From positions 212,871 through 276,870 of the forward strand of contig JAAZYX010000033.1 of the NCBI GenBank assembly GCA_014239435.1: DNA of 64,000 bases. Direction: 5' to 3'. This stretch comes from Fidelibacterota bacterium (GTDB taxonomy: Bacteria > Fidelibacterota > Marinisomatia > Marinisomatales > TCS55). Every line of letters starts with the position of its first letter. The stretch's first letter is position 1. The notes beneath the pieces were generated by a model. It saw nothing but the letters and a program-made list of their open reading frames with translations, made no database searches and was not told the origin of the DNA. This document shows positions 16,342-25,232 of this stretch, piece after piece. The position numbers and the translations under genes were made by a program.

Positions 16342-18515
16342 GATTCTGGGCCGATAACCTTTTTCAGATTCGCAAAACGGACAATCAGCTTTTTCTTCAG
16401 TCCACCTTTAAATACAACACCCACACGTTGATTTTCACCCGAGCCGCTTAATGCCATAATTTTTCCTATGCCGAAGATGGCGTGCTCAACACTATCTCCA
16501 ACTTGGAAATCATCAAAAATTGTTACGGTTCGCTTGAGTTCCATTCGAACCTTGCCTTTTGAGGTAACAAGTTTTCGGGTAACTGCAGATGAAAAATTTA
16601 TTTTTTCAAGACTATCTTCCGGGATTTCGTGAATAAACCGCGATACCATTCCATAAAAACTTTCGCCTCCGTAGCGCCTGCGATTTTTCGCATAAAGCAA
16701 ATACACTTTATCTTCTGCCCGTGTTAATCCGACGTAAAAAAGCCTACGTTCCTCTTCCAACTGATCATTCTCCTCAAGCGCCTGATACATTGGAAATAAT
16801 CCGTCCTCAAGTCCCGCCAAAAAAACAACCGGGAATTCAAGGCCTTTGGCAGCATGCACCGTCATCAGGGTAACCCTATTTTCTTCATCATTCCATTGGT
16901 CGATATCTGTCAATAGAGACACCTCCTCAAGAAATTCCGGAATGACGGCATCCGGATTGCGGGACATGAATTCATCCACACCGCTCAAGAATTCCATGAT
17001 ATTCTCAAACCTATCCCTATCATCCAATAGATCGCCATTCTTATAATGCCGTACAACACCGGTATCTTCCGCAAGCGCTCGGACGAGTTCGCCTGCGCTG
17101 AGTTTTTCCAACAACTCAGAATATTTTGTAACCACACCGTGGAAATCTTTAAGCGCATCGGCCTGTTTCCCGCGGATATCCATTCCTTCCGGATCGTTTA
17201 AAATATCAAAAAGGTCTTTCTTCCTTTTCTCGGCATAGGCGACACATTTATCCAGCGTTTTGCTGCCGATCCCTCTCGGAGGAAAATTGATCACGCGCCG
17301 CAAGGAAACAGTATCTTTCCGGTTTACGATCAACTTTAAATACGCCATGATATCTTTGATTTCTTTCCGCGAGTAAAACCTGACACCGCCAATAATATTG
17401 TATGGAATTCCGTTTCTCCGGAAACTGTCTTCCAAGGCGCGTGACTGAGCATTGGTTCGGTACAGCACCGCAAAATTGTTGAACGGACGTTTGTTCAGTT
17501 TAATTTCTTTTTCAAGAGCGTTTACTACCGCGTCTGCCTCTTCACCCTCATCATTGGTTTCAATAAGGCCGAGCTTTTCGCCTTCGCCATTGTGCGCCAG
17601 AAGTTCTTTTTCCGCACGCTTCAAATTGTTTTTGACCACCGTTGTTGCTGCTTTTATAATTTCACCGGTGGACCGATAATTTGTTTCAAGTGTGTACGTT
17701 TCACATCCGGGAAACGCTTTTTCAAAATCAAGAATATTTCGAATATCAGCACCACGCCAGCCGTAAATGGACTGATCATCATCACCGACGACACAAATTT
17801 GTTTATGTTTTTCCGCTAGCGTTTTAATGAAAAGAAACTGCGGGCGGTTGGTATCCTGATACTCATCCACCAAAACATATTTCCACTGCTCACGATATTT
17901 TGTAAGCACTTCGGGATGTTTTGTAAATAATTGAATTGGCAACAGAAGTAAGTCATCGAAATCAACTGCATTGTTTTTTTTAAGCGCTTTTTCATACGCT
18001 TCGTAGATTTCTGCTAATCGTTTATCCAAAACGGTTCGCGCTTGCGATTTAGCTTTCTTAATCGGAATCATGCGGTTTTTAAACAAACTGATATTCTGCC
18101 CTGCGCCTGCCGGCGAAATATCCGTTTTCGGAATATCGAGTCCGTCCAGAATGGTTTTTAACAAGGCATTCTGATCCTGAATATCGTAAATCACAAAATC
18201 GCGGGTGTAGCCAAGTTTATGAATTTCATTCCTAAGGAGTCGCGCGCAGATGGAATGAAACGTACCAATTGAGACTGCGGATGTTTTTCCTTTGATAAGT
18301 TTACGTACCCGTTCCTTCATTTCTTTTGCCGCTTTATTGGTAAAGGTAACGGCGAGAATATTTTCCGGATTTACAATTTTTTCTGTAACCAGATAGGCAA
18401 TTTTATGTGTGAGTACGCGTGTTTTTCCGCTTCCGGCGCCTGCAAAAATGAGAACCGGATTCCCGACTGCCTCAACTGCGGCTTTTTGGGATGAGTTCAA
18501 TCGTTCGCTTTTCAT
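16338..18515 (-). CDS. pcrA: UvrD/PcrA-type superfamily 1 DNA helicase
   Basis: A 725-residue 3'-5' DNA helicase for repair and for removing proteins such as RecA from DNA. Motifs of superfamily 1A are present in order: Q motif LNSSQKAAV, Walker A AGAGSGKT (25-32), TFTNKAAKEM, VDEYQDTN (motif II), GDDDQSIYGWRGAD (motif III), ETNYRS (IV), MTVHAAKGLEFPVVFL (V) and EEERRLFYVGLTRA (VI). The basic C-terminal segment ends in a Tudor-like fold (FQVGDSVEHAIFGIGKI), which in PcrA contacts RNA polymerase. Length is normal. It overlaps both neighbours by four bases. PcrA is preferred over UvrD only by C-terminal form; the names are nearly interchangeable here. Confidence 0.96.
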   Translation of the reverse strand: MKSERLNSSQKAAVEAVGNPVLIFAGAGSGKTRVLTHKIAYLVTEKIVNPENILAVTFTNKAAKEMKERVRKLIKGKTSAVSIGTFHSICARLLRNEIHKLGYTRDFVIYDIQDQNALLKTILDGLDIPKTDISPAGAGQNISLFKNRMIPIKKAKSQARTVLDKRLAEIYEAYEKALKKNNAVDFDDLLLLPIQLFTKHPEVLTKYREQWKYVLVDEYQDTNRPQFLFIKTLAEKHKQICVVGDDDQSIYGWRGADIRNILDFEKAFPGCETYTLETNYRSTGEIIKAATTVVKNNLKRAEKELLAHNGEGEKLGLIETNDEGEEADAVVNALEKEIKLNKRPFNNFAVLYRTNAQSRALEDSFRRNGIPYNIIGGVRFYSRKEIKDIMAYLKLIVNRKDTVSLRRVINFPPRGIGSKTLDKCVAYAEKRKKDLFDILNDPEGMDIRGKQADALKDFHGVVTKYSELLEKLSAGELVRALAEDTGVVRHYKNGDLLDDRDRFENIMEFLSGVDEFMSRNPDAVIPEFLEEVSLLTDIDQWNDEENRVTLMTVHAAKGLEFPVVFLAGLEDGLFPMYQALEENDQLEEERRLFYVGLTRAEDKVYLLYAKNRRRYGGESFYGMVSRFIHEIPEDSLEKINFSSAVTRKLVTSKGKVRMELKRTVTIFDDFQVGDSVEHAIFGIGKIMALSGSGENQRVGVVFKGGLKKKLIVRFANLKKVIGPES

Positions 18516-19573
18516 GAAGTTTCCTTACTTAAATTGTTTTTACGTTTGGCCTTTTTGACTTCTCGTCGAATTTTTTGAAATTTTCTCTTTGCTATGTTGT
18601 GCTCTTTTTCCGTCTTTGAAAATGTATGATATCCGTCACCGCGGGCGACAAAAAATAAATAGGCATTCTGTTCAGGATACAGCGCCGCCACAATGGATGC
18701 CTTCCCCGGACTATTAATCGGTCCCGGCGGAAGTCCCGGATTCAGGTACGTGTTGTACGGCGATTTAATTTTTAAATCTTCGTTCAACAACCTGCGCGGA
18801 CTATCCTCAATAATATACTGAATGGTCGGATCGGCCTGCAGCCGCATTCCTTTTTTCATTCTATTATGATACACACCGGAAATGGCGGCTCTTTCATCAT
18901 TGTATAGAGCTTCACCCTCTATTATAGATGCAAGTGTTATTGTTTCCAGCTCTGTCAATCCAATTTCATTCATTCTGTCTTTCATATGAGGAGATAAGTT
19001 TCCCCTGAATTCAGACGCCATGGATCGAACAACAAACTCCGGATCTTCACCTTCCGGGAAAAAATAAGTCTCAGGAAAAAGGTATCCTTCAAATGAATTG
19101 GCTTGCACGCCAAAATCATTCAGGAGACTTTTGTTTCTGCAGGCACGCATAAATTTTCGTTCGCTCATACCAAGCTTTTGGTTGAGCTCCGCCGCAATAT
19201 TTTTCAATGTCCAACCTTCAAGGATGGTAACACGCTTGAGAACCGGCGCACCATTCACGAGTTGATCAATAATCCTGTAATTACTGTTTGCATGAATTAG
19301 CCTGTAAGACCCGGCCGGAAAATCCGTTTCTACGCCAAGCGCCCTCACACCCCAGAGGAATGCCTTTTCACTGCGGATAACGCTGCGTGCATGTAATACA
19401 TGACCTATTTCTTTCACTGAACTTCCTTTGGATATATCAATGGTTATCGAATCGTAAGGGTTTCCCTGAGGCCAAAATAGAATGAGCCCGTAAAATGCGA
19501 GCATACTTCCAATAAGGACTCCTGAGACAACTCCTCCGATTTTGGCTGTTGGCTTAAGATGGTGTAATTCCAT
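18512..19573 (-). CDS. mltG: Endolytic murein transglycosylase MltG
   Basis: MltG cuts nascent glycan strands next to the inner membrane and sets their length. The 353-residue protein has an N-terminal transmembrane anchor (about 12-34), a LysM-like domain (about 42-110), and the YceG catalytic domain. The catalytic glutamate is E219 in LASIIEGEA, and the conserved AISGVYHNRMKKGMRLQADPTIQY and SPYNTYLNPGLPPGPINSPG motifs follow. A basic C-terminal tail is extra. It is the first gene of an mltG-pcrA-fur unit; a divergent promoter region is expected at 19574-19717. Confidence 0.95.
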   Translation of the reverse strand: MELHHLKPTAKIGGVVSGVLIGSMLAFYGLILFWPQGNPYDSITIDISKGSSVKEIGHVLHARSVIRSEKAFLWGVRALGVETDFPAGSYRLIHANSNYRIIDQLVNGAPVLKRVTILEGWTLKNIAAELNQKLGMSERKFMRACRNKSLLNDFGVQANSFEGYLFPETYFFPEGEDPEFVVRSMASEFRGNLSPHMKDRMNEIGLTELETITLASIIEGEALYNDERAAISGVYHNRMKKGMRLQADPTIQYIIEDSPRRLLNEDLKIKSPYNTYLNPGLPPGPINSPGKASIVAALYPEQNAYLFFVARGDGYHTFSKTEKEHNIAKRKFQKIRREVKKAKRKNNLSKETS

Positions 19574-19717
19574 GGAATAATGGGGGCGAAGTTAATGCGA
19601 ATTACCGACGTGCTCCAAACAATAAAGGATAATGAAGACCTTAACGAGACCCCAATGGAATCAGACGAGAAAATGGTTTTGTTTCCGGGGATGCCGTGCC
19701 TTAATTTTTCCGCCGCA

Positions 19718-19957
19718 ATGAGCAAAGAAAATGCACAGGAAAAAGCCCACTTATTTGAAGGGTGGGCATTTACAAAAACCAATTACCTCATATTCGGATT
19801 CGGATTGGTACTGATCGGAGGAGGATATTTGGTGATGTATTCAGGTACGGTAAATAGTTTTCGCAGCTTGTCCCTTGCACCTGTCATGCTATTTCTCGGA
19901 TATGTAGTCTTCATTCCTGCGGCATTAATTTATCGGGATAAAAAGAAATCCCATTAA
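19718..19957 (+). CDS. Small DUF3098-like membrane protein
   Basis: A protein of 79 residues with two predicted membrane helices. The text FEGWAFTKTNYLIFGFGLVLIGGGY followed by LSLAPVMLFLGYVVFIPAALI matches the compact DUF3098 pattern common in Bacteroidetes-related genomes, often near cell-division genes; its function is unknown. The frame is open to 19580, but the family begins just before FGWAF, so I prefer ATG at 19718 (MSKENAQEK); ATG at 19691 is an alternative. The ribosome binding site is weak. It lies divergently from mltG. Confidence 0.75.
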   Translation: MSKENAQEKAHLFEGWAFTKTNYLIFGFGLVLIGGGYLVMYSGTVNSFRSLSLAPVMLFLGYVVFIPAALIYRDKKKSH

Positions 19958-20029
19958 TTTGGAATCACCCATCTGCTCTGCCGGCTGGTGGATACCATGG
20001 GTAAATAATTCCCTGCAAAGACGGACAGG

Positions 20030-20130
20030 CAGTTGGTTACCTGCCCACTGCAATACAGTTATGTCGGGAAGGTCGAGGGTGAAGTCTGAAAGACTTTGAA
20101 CCCGAATTTTGAAAAAGTTTATTAACAATT
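20030..20130 (+). repeat. Degenerate copy of a tRNA-Asp-derived repeat
   Basis: This stretch opens with CAGTTGGTTACCTGCC, a D-arm fragment shared with the next copy, and from 20065 is identical to 20205-20270 except for one base (C at 20126, T at 20266). It includes a hairpin, AAGTCT-GAA-AGACTT flanked by GGGT and ACCC, and ends in an AT-rich spacer that leads into the next tRNA-like 5' end. No complete tRNA can be drawn from it. Confidence 0.8.
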
Positions 20131-20270
20131 GGGATCGTAGTTCAGTTGGTTACCTGCCAGCCCTCCCACTGGTCGGGGGCAGGCTGGGAACGTCCCGCAA
20201 AGTGCGGGAAGGTCGAGGGTGAAGTCTGAAAGACTTTGAACCCGAATTTTGAAAAAGTTTATTAATAATT
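20131..20270 (+). repeat. Chimeric tRNA-Asp 5'-half repeat unit
   Basis: A 140-base unit. Its first 22 bases equal the 5' end of the real tRNA-Asp at 20271 (acceptor strand and D arm). The anticodon region is replaced by inverted repeats (CCTGCC...GGCAGG, and TCCCGC-AAAGT-GCGGGA), followed by GGTCGAGGGT as in the tRNA variable and T arm, then the AAGTCT/AGACTT hairpin and an AT-rich spacer. The direct repeat 20065-20152 versus 20205-20292 is 88 bases with one mismatch. It looks like a tRNA pseudogene unit produced by tandem duplication or repeat insertion. Confidence 0.8.
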
Positions 20271-20344
<74 letters not shown>

Positions 20345-20350
20345 CTACAA

Positions 20351-20376
20351 AAAAGCCCTCTTTCGAGGGCTTTTTT
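20351..20376 (+). terminator. Rho-independent terminator after tRNA-Asp
   Basis: GCCCTC (20355-20360) pairs with GAGGGC (20365-20370) around TTTC, with A residues before and six T residues after. The A/T symmetry means it can also serve the convergent gene that ends at 20379. Confidence 0.92.
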
Positions 20377-20378
20377 CA

Positions 20379-22184
20379 TTATTTCAGTAAAACCATTTTC
20401 TTAACCTGGTGGAAATCTCCAGCACTGATTCTATACAAATACATTCCGGCACTGACAGGTTCCCCTAAATCATTGGTCGCGTCCCAAATGACTGAATTAA
20501 ATCCTGCAGTTTGTTGCTGATTGACTAATGTTCGAACTTCTCTTCCCATAATGTCATAAATCAGAATACGCACTTGTGTATCTTCCTGTAAATCATACTG
20601 TAGCGTGGTTGTGGGATTGAAGGGGTTTGGGAAATTATCATATAATTTGAAAGAAACAGCCAAAGTGAGAGTTTCGTTTATATTACTTAATTCTGTTTCA
20701 TCCTTAATACATCTTACACAATTACCATCCGCTCTTTCTCGAGTTCCCATTTGAGCACTATTGATTCCAATCCCCATCACACGAGATGCAACGCCACTCA
20801 CTGTGCTTGTTCGATATCCAGCAAAAGTGCCTACATTCCCAATTTGTCCGCTCATACGAGATCTCGCCCCCGTTAATGTCAATTTTAAGGGCGAGTTAAA
20901 TGCGCCTGCAGCATCGCCACTTTCCCAACTTTGATAATCTGCTTCAAATTCTGATTCTGTTGGTAATCTAAATCCTGGAGGGCATGGATTATTTAAACCA
21001 TCCACGCCTTGCCATAAGTTGTCATTTGCCGGTGATCGCCAATCATTACTTGCTAATATGAATAAGGAATGTCCAGGATCATCTGTATTGGACGAATTAT
21101 TTGTCGTTGTAGAAGTTCGTGATTCATGACCATCTGCATCTCTGCCCCATTGGAACAGTGAGCCAAATGCCTCTGAATCTGTTGAGGATGTTGCCACTTG
21201 ACTGGCGCCTAAATTTCTATCCATCCAGGTTCTACCTGTAATTGGATTTAATACCGTAGGAGTGGCTATTATAGTCGATAAATTATATCGGAAAACACCT
21301 TGGTTGTGCGTTGCGGCAACGATATAATTGTTTGAAAGTGATAAATCAAAAATAGTTAAGTCTGTTAATCCCTCATTTATTTCAGTCCAAGAATCACCAT
21401 CATTGATAGAATAGAATACACCTGCACCCGTTGAACCCGCAACAATTAAATCATTATTGTGTGCAAACCCTCTGAATGAACTTGATGCAATACCGTTAGA
21501 TAATAGTTCCCAAGAATCCCCGAAATTTGTTGATCGAAAAACGCCCGTTCCATTCTGTCCACCTGCAAAAAGGATATTCCCCGTACTTTCAATTGCGCGG
21601 AAATTAGAGGAGGTGCTTCCATTATTAATCTCAATCCATGTCGACCCCCAATCGCCGCTTTTATAAAGTCCTTGCCCATTTGTACCTACATATAGAGTAT
21701 CCTGTATATGAGTTACACAACGTACATCCGTTCCTGTTAATCCCGCTGCCGTCCAACTTTCGCCATGATCGTTTGAAGTGGAAACGCCTCCCGGACCAAC
21801 ATGGACCAATCGAGAACCAGTATGGATAATTCCATGGGATAATAGATTGCCCAGCCCCTCATTTTTTGGTGTCCAAGATTCGCCATTATCGGAGCTCCGA
21901 AATACGCCCTGACTGGTACATGTATAAACATAAAGGCTGTCAAAAGTAAAGCCTCTTGTGGGACCGTTAGAATCATTGCCTGTATTTGAAAAAATAAAAC
22001 TTTCAGCATCATCAGTAGATTTATATGTTCCTGTTTGTCCTCCAGCAAAAATGGTAGTTCCGGTTGAAATCACTGCTTGCATATCAAGCCCCTCTGTGCC
22101 GGATGCTTGTTCCCACTGGCCGATTAATTGCGTAACAAGCATTGAACATAGAATAATCACCAGTTTGATTTTTTGGCAATCCAT
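20379..22184 (-). CDS. Exported beta-propeller / FISUMP-like protein with T9SS sorting domain
   Basis: A 601-residue surface or secreted protein. A signal peptide covers about residues 1-22. Residues 25-300 contain six repeats with Asp-box text such as S-x-D-x-G-x-S-W (RSSDNGESW, STNDHGESW variants), expected to fold as a beta-propeller like BNR/YCF48 proteins. Residues 305-495 match the FISUMP layout known from Fibrobacter and other FCB bacteria (GRTWMDRNLGA, NPCPPGFRLPTESEFE, CVRCI). The last 85 residues are a T9SS-type sorting domain with NFPNPFNPTT and a final KMVLLK. The repeats suggest ligand binding rather than catalysis: I see no sialidase RIP motif or active-site set. It is monocistronic. 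Confidence 0.87.
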   Translation of the reverse strand: MDCQKIKLVIILCSMLVTQLIGQWEQASGTEGLDMQAVISTGTTIFAGGQTGTYKSTDDAESFIFSNTGNDSNGPTRGFTFDSLYVYTCTSQGVFRSSDNGESWTPKNEGLGNLLSHGIIHTGSRLVHVGPGGVSTSNDHGESWTAAGLTGTDVRCVTHIQDTLYVGTNGQGLYKSGDWGSTWIEINNGSTSSNFRAIESTGNILFAGGQNGTGVFRSTNFGDSWELLSNGIASSSFRGFAHNNDLIVAGSTGAGVFYSINDGDSWTEINEGLTDLTIFDLSLSNNYIVAATHNQGVFRYNLSTIIATPTVLNPITGRTWMDRNLGASQVATSSTDSEAFGSLFQWGRDADGHESRTSTTTNNSSNTDDPGHSLFILASNDWRSPANDNLWQGVDGLNNPCPPGFRLPTESEFEADYQSWESGDAAGAFNSPLKLTLTGARSRMSGQIGNVGTFAGYRTSTVSGVASRVMGIGINSAQMGTRERADGNCVRCIKDETELSNINETLTLAVSFKLYDNFPNPFNPTTTLQYDLQEDTQVRILIYDIMGREVRTLVNQQQTAGFNSVIWDATNDLGEPVSAGMYLYRISAGDFHQVKKMVLLK

Positions 22185-22255
22185 TAATTTCCTCTTTTTT
22201 TTATTAATGATAATATATAGATAAGAATTAATGGACGCATGAAATTATGGTTTAG

Positions 22256-22440
22256 TTAAAAATAACTATCAAAATAATATTTTACCAATACGATAAAAAG
22301 AGTTTTTTGAGTGTTCCGCCTACAGCGGATAAAAACGCGTGTCCGGCTCTTGTGTGCCTGCAACTAGATAAGAATGTAGGCTGGTCCACCCAGCTATAAA
22401 AACCTCACCAAGATGCGAGGTTTTTTGTTTTTTTGCCTAT
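22256..22440 (+). other. Orphan terminator with short open frame, possible gene remnant
   Basis: The gap 22185-22455 contains a plus-strand reading frame open from 22256 to a TAA at 22397 but without an ATG or GTG start. It reads SVPPTADKNACPALVCLQ and on to the stop. The DNA starts with a small palindrome, TCCGC-CTACA-GCGGA (22315-22329). Directly after the stop is a rho-independent terminator: AAAACCTC (22399-22406) with GAGGTTTT (22417-22424) and a T-rich tail. No complete gene precedes it, so this may be the eroded tail of a gene or an inserted repeat. The next gene begins at 22456. Confidence 0.45.
22399..22434 (+). terminator. Rho-independent terminator without an intact upstream gene
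   Basis: A stem of CCTC/GAGG extended by A-T pairs is followed by TTTTTTGTTTTTTT. It points along the plus strand, where the nearest complete upstream plus-strand gene is tRNA-Asp, which already has its own terminator. Confidence 0.8.
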
Positions 22441-22455
22441 TGTTAGATTGAGCAA

Positions 22456-22776
22456 ATGAAACGGTATTATGTCTATGTGATTGAGTTGGATCCCGTTGTG
22501 GCAGATCTTCGAAAGTTTCGAGTAAAAAATCCAAAATACATCAAAGGGAACGGATGTGTTTATGTGGGGCAATCTTCCCGAAAGCCGGAAATCCGGTTTG
22601 AACAACATAAGGAAGAATACAAATCCAATAAATATGCAAAACAGTTTGGAATCAAACTCAGGCCCGATCTGTATGAAAAATACAATCCCATTCCAACCCG
22701 AAAAGATGCAGAAGACATCGAAGAAATGCTGGGTAAAACATTAAGAAATCGCGGTATTGGAGTGTGGTTTAATTAA
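22456..22776 (+). CDS. Small GIY-YIG-like protein
   Basis: A 106-residue protein. The start KRYYVYVIELD and the later CVYVGQSSRKPEIRFEQHK resemble the two strands of a GIY-YIG nuclease (VYV in place of GIY, YVG in place of YIG), followed by the conserved arginine and histidine positions and a glutamate further on (LYEKY). Short proteins of this form occur in many bacteria without a defined role. Because the core residues are present but the motif is divergent, nuclease activity is plausible but unproven. It is preceded by the orphan terminator and followed after 49 bases by an exported hydrolase gene. Confidence 0.65.
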   Translation: MKRYYVYVIELDPVVADLRKFRVKNPKYIKGNGCVYVGQSSRKPEIRFEQHKEEYKSNKYAKQFGIKLRPDLYEKYNPIPTRKDAEDIEEMLGKTLRNRGIGVWFN

Positions 22777-22825
22777 TAATTATTCTACGGATTCTATTTT
22801 TGATAATTACCGTAAATTTGATTCA

Positions 22826-24226
22826 ATGCGTCAGATACTCCTCGCCATCCTAATAACAGTAAGTGTATCCCATGCTCAAAGTGAGGGATTTGCACATGAT
22901 ATCCGCCAATTAAACGTCTTCAAAACTGCTTTGGACGATATGTTTCGGGAAATGCTAGTTCAGAAAAAAACAACATCCCGGCAGGAACACGGGTACATAT
23001 CCAATATCGAACATGATCAAATTGAGAATCTTTTGTTTCGATTTTTGATCTGTAGGAATTCCCTGTGGGAAATCATCCAGCGCTACCGCGGGTATCAAAA
23101 TATGTACGATGATCCGGAAGCCAATATGAAAGCTTTTGTAATCGGTTACAATGCTGCCCTAACCCTCTATAAATACAGCGGGATTTTGATTACAACCTAT
23201 ATGAATGACGGACAGATCGTAGATAAACTGAATGAATCCTATTACCGCATTGGAATTGCAGAAGGAACATTTACTAAGATATTCGACAGCCTCACAGACC
23301 CGGAAAACCTGAAAGATTTGGACATAGCACGAGAACTTATTTCCCAAGAATTACGCGCGGAAGAAACACCGTTGAATGCGCTTCTTGCACACCCGGATTT
23401 TTCAACGCTTTTGAGTGAATTGGACGCCCTCCATGAAGTCCATCAGAGAATGAGAAACAGAATTCTAACACATTATGTCCTGTTCACGCCCAAATTAACC
23501 AATGCTCTTCGCCACAGTGAAATACAAAAAAAGGTTGAAAAATTGATTGAAAAGTTCGGCAGCCGTTATCAAACGCTCAAGGCTATTGCCTTTACGGAAG
23601 TAGGAGATTTGAAAGATCCAGTCAGCCGGGGAATTCAATTTAGTGATTCCCAGAGAAAGCAACTCTATTCCCTACTGAAGCCGGGTGATATTATTCTAAC
23701 ATATTCAGAAGGTTATATGAGTAATATCTTTTTGCCGGGGACATTTAAACACGGAATTGTATATACAGGAAAATGGGCCAATCCAAAAGAAGAAAACGAT
23801 TTAATCGAGGCCGTTTCTGAAGGTGTAGTTTCAGGGACTTTAAACCGCGTACTCGACAAGCATGTTAACAGGTTGGTCATTTTTCGTCTGCTTAAGGATT
23901 CTGTTCAGGTTTCCAAAGCACTTCAGAACACCCAATCTTTTCTGGGAAACAATTATGATTTCTCTTTTGATTTCAATGACGCATCCAGCCAAGTCTGTAC
24001 GGAACTTATTTACCGGTCATACAGCGGGCTCAGTGAAATTCAATTTGATTTGACAAAACGTGCCGGAGTGATGACGCTCAGCGCAGATGATATATGTTAT
24101 TTTGCATTGGAATCAGAACAAATTGATTTTATCCTGTTGGCCATGGAAGACAAAAAAAATCCCGGGGAAGCCATGTTGTTAACCGAGAAAAATGGGATTT
24201 CCGCTCTTCGGGAAATGATGTATTAA
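22826..24226 (+). CDS. Exported YiiX/YebB-like permuted NlpC/P60 hydrolase
   Basis: A 466-residue protein starting at ATG 22826, which gives a clean signal peptide (MRQILLAILITVSVSHAQ); the frame is open 23 codons further upstream without one. The N-terminal 280 residues are helical with no family I recognise. The C-terminal domain is a circularly permuted papain-like fold: LLKPGDIILTYS, then H309 in FKHGIVYTG, a glutamate in LIEAVSEGVV, and the nucleophile C391 in SQVCTELIYRSY. Such domains hydrolyse amide or ester bonds, often in lipid or wall metabolism; the substrate here is unknown. It could be processed into two parts, but nothing in the sequence demands this. Confidence 0.78.
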   Translation: MRQILLAILITVSVSHAQSEGFAHDIRQLNVFKTALDDMFREMLVQKKTTSRQEHGYISNIEHDQIENLLFRFLICRNSLWEIIQRYRGYQNMYDDPEANMKAFVIGYNAALTLYKYSGILITTYMNDGQIVDKLNESYYRIGIAEGTFTKIFDSLTDPENLKDLDIARELISQELRAEETPLNALLAHPDFSTLLSELDALHEVHQRMRNRILTHYVLFTPKLTNALRHSEIQKKVEKLIEKFGSRYQTLKAIAFTEVGDLKDPVSRGIQFSDSQRKQLYSLLKPGDIILTYSEGYMSNIFLPGTFKHGIVYTGKWANPKEENDLIEAVSEGVVSGTLNRVLDKHVNRLVIFRLLKDSVQVSKALQNTQSFLGNNYDFSFDFNDASSQVCTELIYRSYSGLSEIQFDLTKRAGVMTLSADDICYFALESEQIDFILLAMEDKKNPGEAMLLTEKNGISALREMMY

Positions 24227-24368
24227 TTACCCTTCAGCAACAATACAAAATTGATCCCTAAAATTATTTTTCATGCGTAATGACCGAGCTACTCTTTATA
24301 TATCCTGTATACAAGCGGTTTATTCGTTCAATGAAGAGTAGATTGAAAATAACAAAAGGATTCCTAAA

Positions 24369-25229
24369 ATGATTATAGATATTATTCTTCCGCTTTCGCT
24401 GGTTTTTATCATGTTCACCCTCGGCCTGGGTTTGACCACAAATGACTTTATCAATGTCGTAAAAGAACCAAAAGCATTCGCTGTCGGATTACTGAATCAA
24501 ATGGTACTGCTTCCGGCTGTTGCATTTGGAATTGTCACGGTTAGCGGACTCACTCAAGAAATGGCAGTTGGGATGATGATTCTAGCATCCTGTCCCGGCG
24601 GCGTTACCTCAAATATCATCACGAAACTCGCCAAGGGCGATACGGCATTGTCTATTTCTTATACGGCTGTTGGCAGCATTGCAACCGTAGTCTCGCTCCC
24701 GCTAATTACTACTTTTTCGATGCAGCATTTTATGGGAGCCGACGCCCCGCCAATTGATTTGCTGTCGTTGGGATTTACGATGTTTCTGATCACTGCATTG
24801 CCAGTCGGAATCGGACTGTTTGTACATTCAAAATTTTCAAATTTCGCTAAATCATTTGAGCCGTTAGCGTCCAAAATATCCACCATATTATTCATTATTA
24901 TTGTATTCGGTGCTCTAGCAAGCGAATGGGATGCATTTATCCAAAATGTGTTTGCTTTGGGACCTGCTATTATAGGATTAATAATTGCCATGCTGTTTAT
25001 CGGTTATAAAAGTACACAGTTGTTCAAGATGAGCAATGCACGCGCTGTTACTGTTGCAATAGAATCCGGCATTCAGAATGCTACTGTCGGAATTACAATT
25101 GGAAATCTAATCATGAATACTGAGGCCGGGTTATCTCCGCTCAGTCTTCCATCCGGTGTTTACGGAATTCTGATGTATGTAGTGTGCCTGCCTTTTGTGT
25201 TTTGGTTTCTCAGAAGCAGGACACCATAA
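24369..25229 (+). CDS. Bile acid:sodium symporter (BASS) family transporter
   Basis: A 286-residue inner membrane protein with nine or ten hydrophobic segments. Family motifs are clear: MILASCPGGVTSNIITKLAKGD near residue 75, which forms one of the crossed helices that bind sodium, and AVTVAIESGIQNATVGITI near 225, the second. Bacterial members use the sodium gradient to take up organic anions such as pyruvate, pantoate or keto acids; the substrate is not predictable here. It converges on the next gene with only three bases between. The preceding 142 bases contain an eight-base inverted repeat of unknown meaning. Confidence 0.92.
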   Translation: MIIDIILPLSLVFIMFTLGLGLTTNDFINVVKEPKAFAVGLLNQMVLLPAVAFGIVTVSGLTQEMAVGMMILASCPGGVTSNIITKLAKGDTALSISYTAVGSIATVVSLPLITTFSMQHFMGADAPPIDLLSLGFTMFLITALPVGIGLFVHSKFSNFAKSFEPLASKISTILFIIIVFGALASEWDAFIQNVFALGPAIIGLIIAMLFIGYKSTQLFKMSNARAVTVAIESGIQNATVGITIGNLIMNTEAGLSPLSLPSGVYGILMYVVCLPFVFWFLRSRTP

Positions 25230-25232
25230 TTT

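Noticed and set aside
19925-20128. Minus-strand open frame of 67 codons across the tRNA-like repeats
   Set aside because: It follows the repeat hairpins, has no protein family resemblance and overlaps the DUF3098 gene end.
24289-24341. Inverted repeat CTACTCTT/AAGAGTAG before the BASS transporter gene
   Set aside because: Arms of eight bases with a loop of 37 AT-rich bases are too weak to call an operator or attenuator without comparative support.
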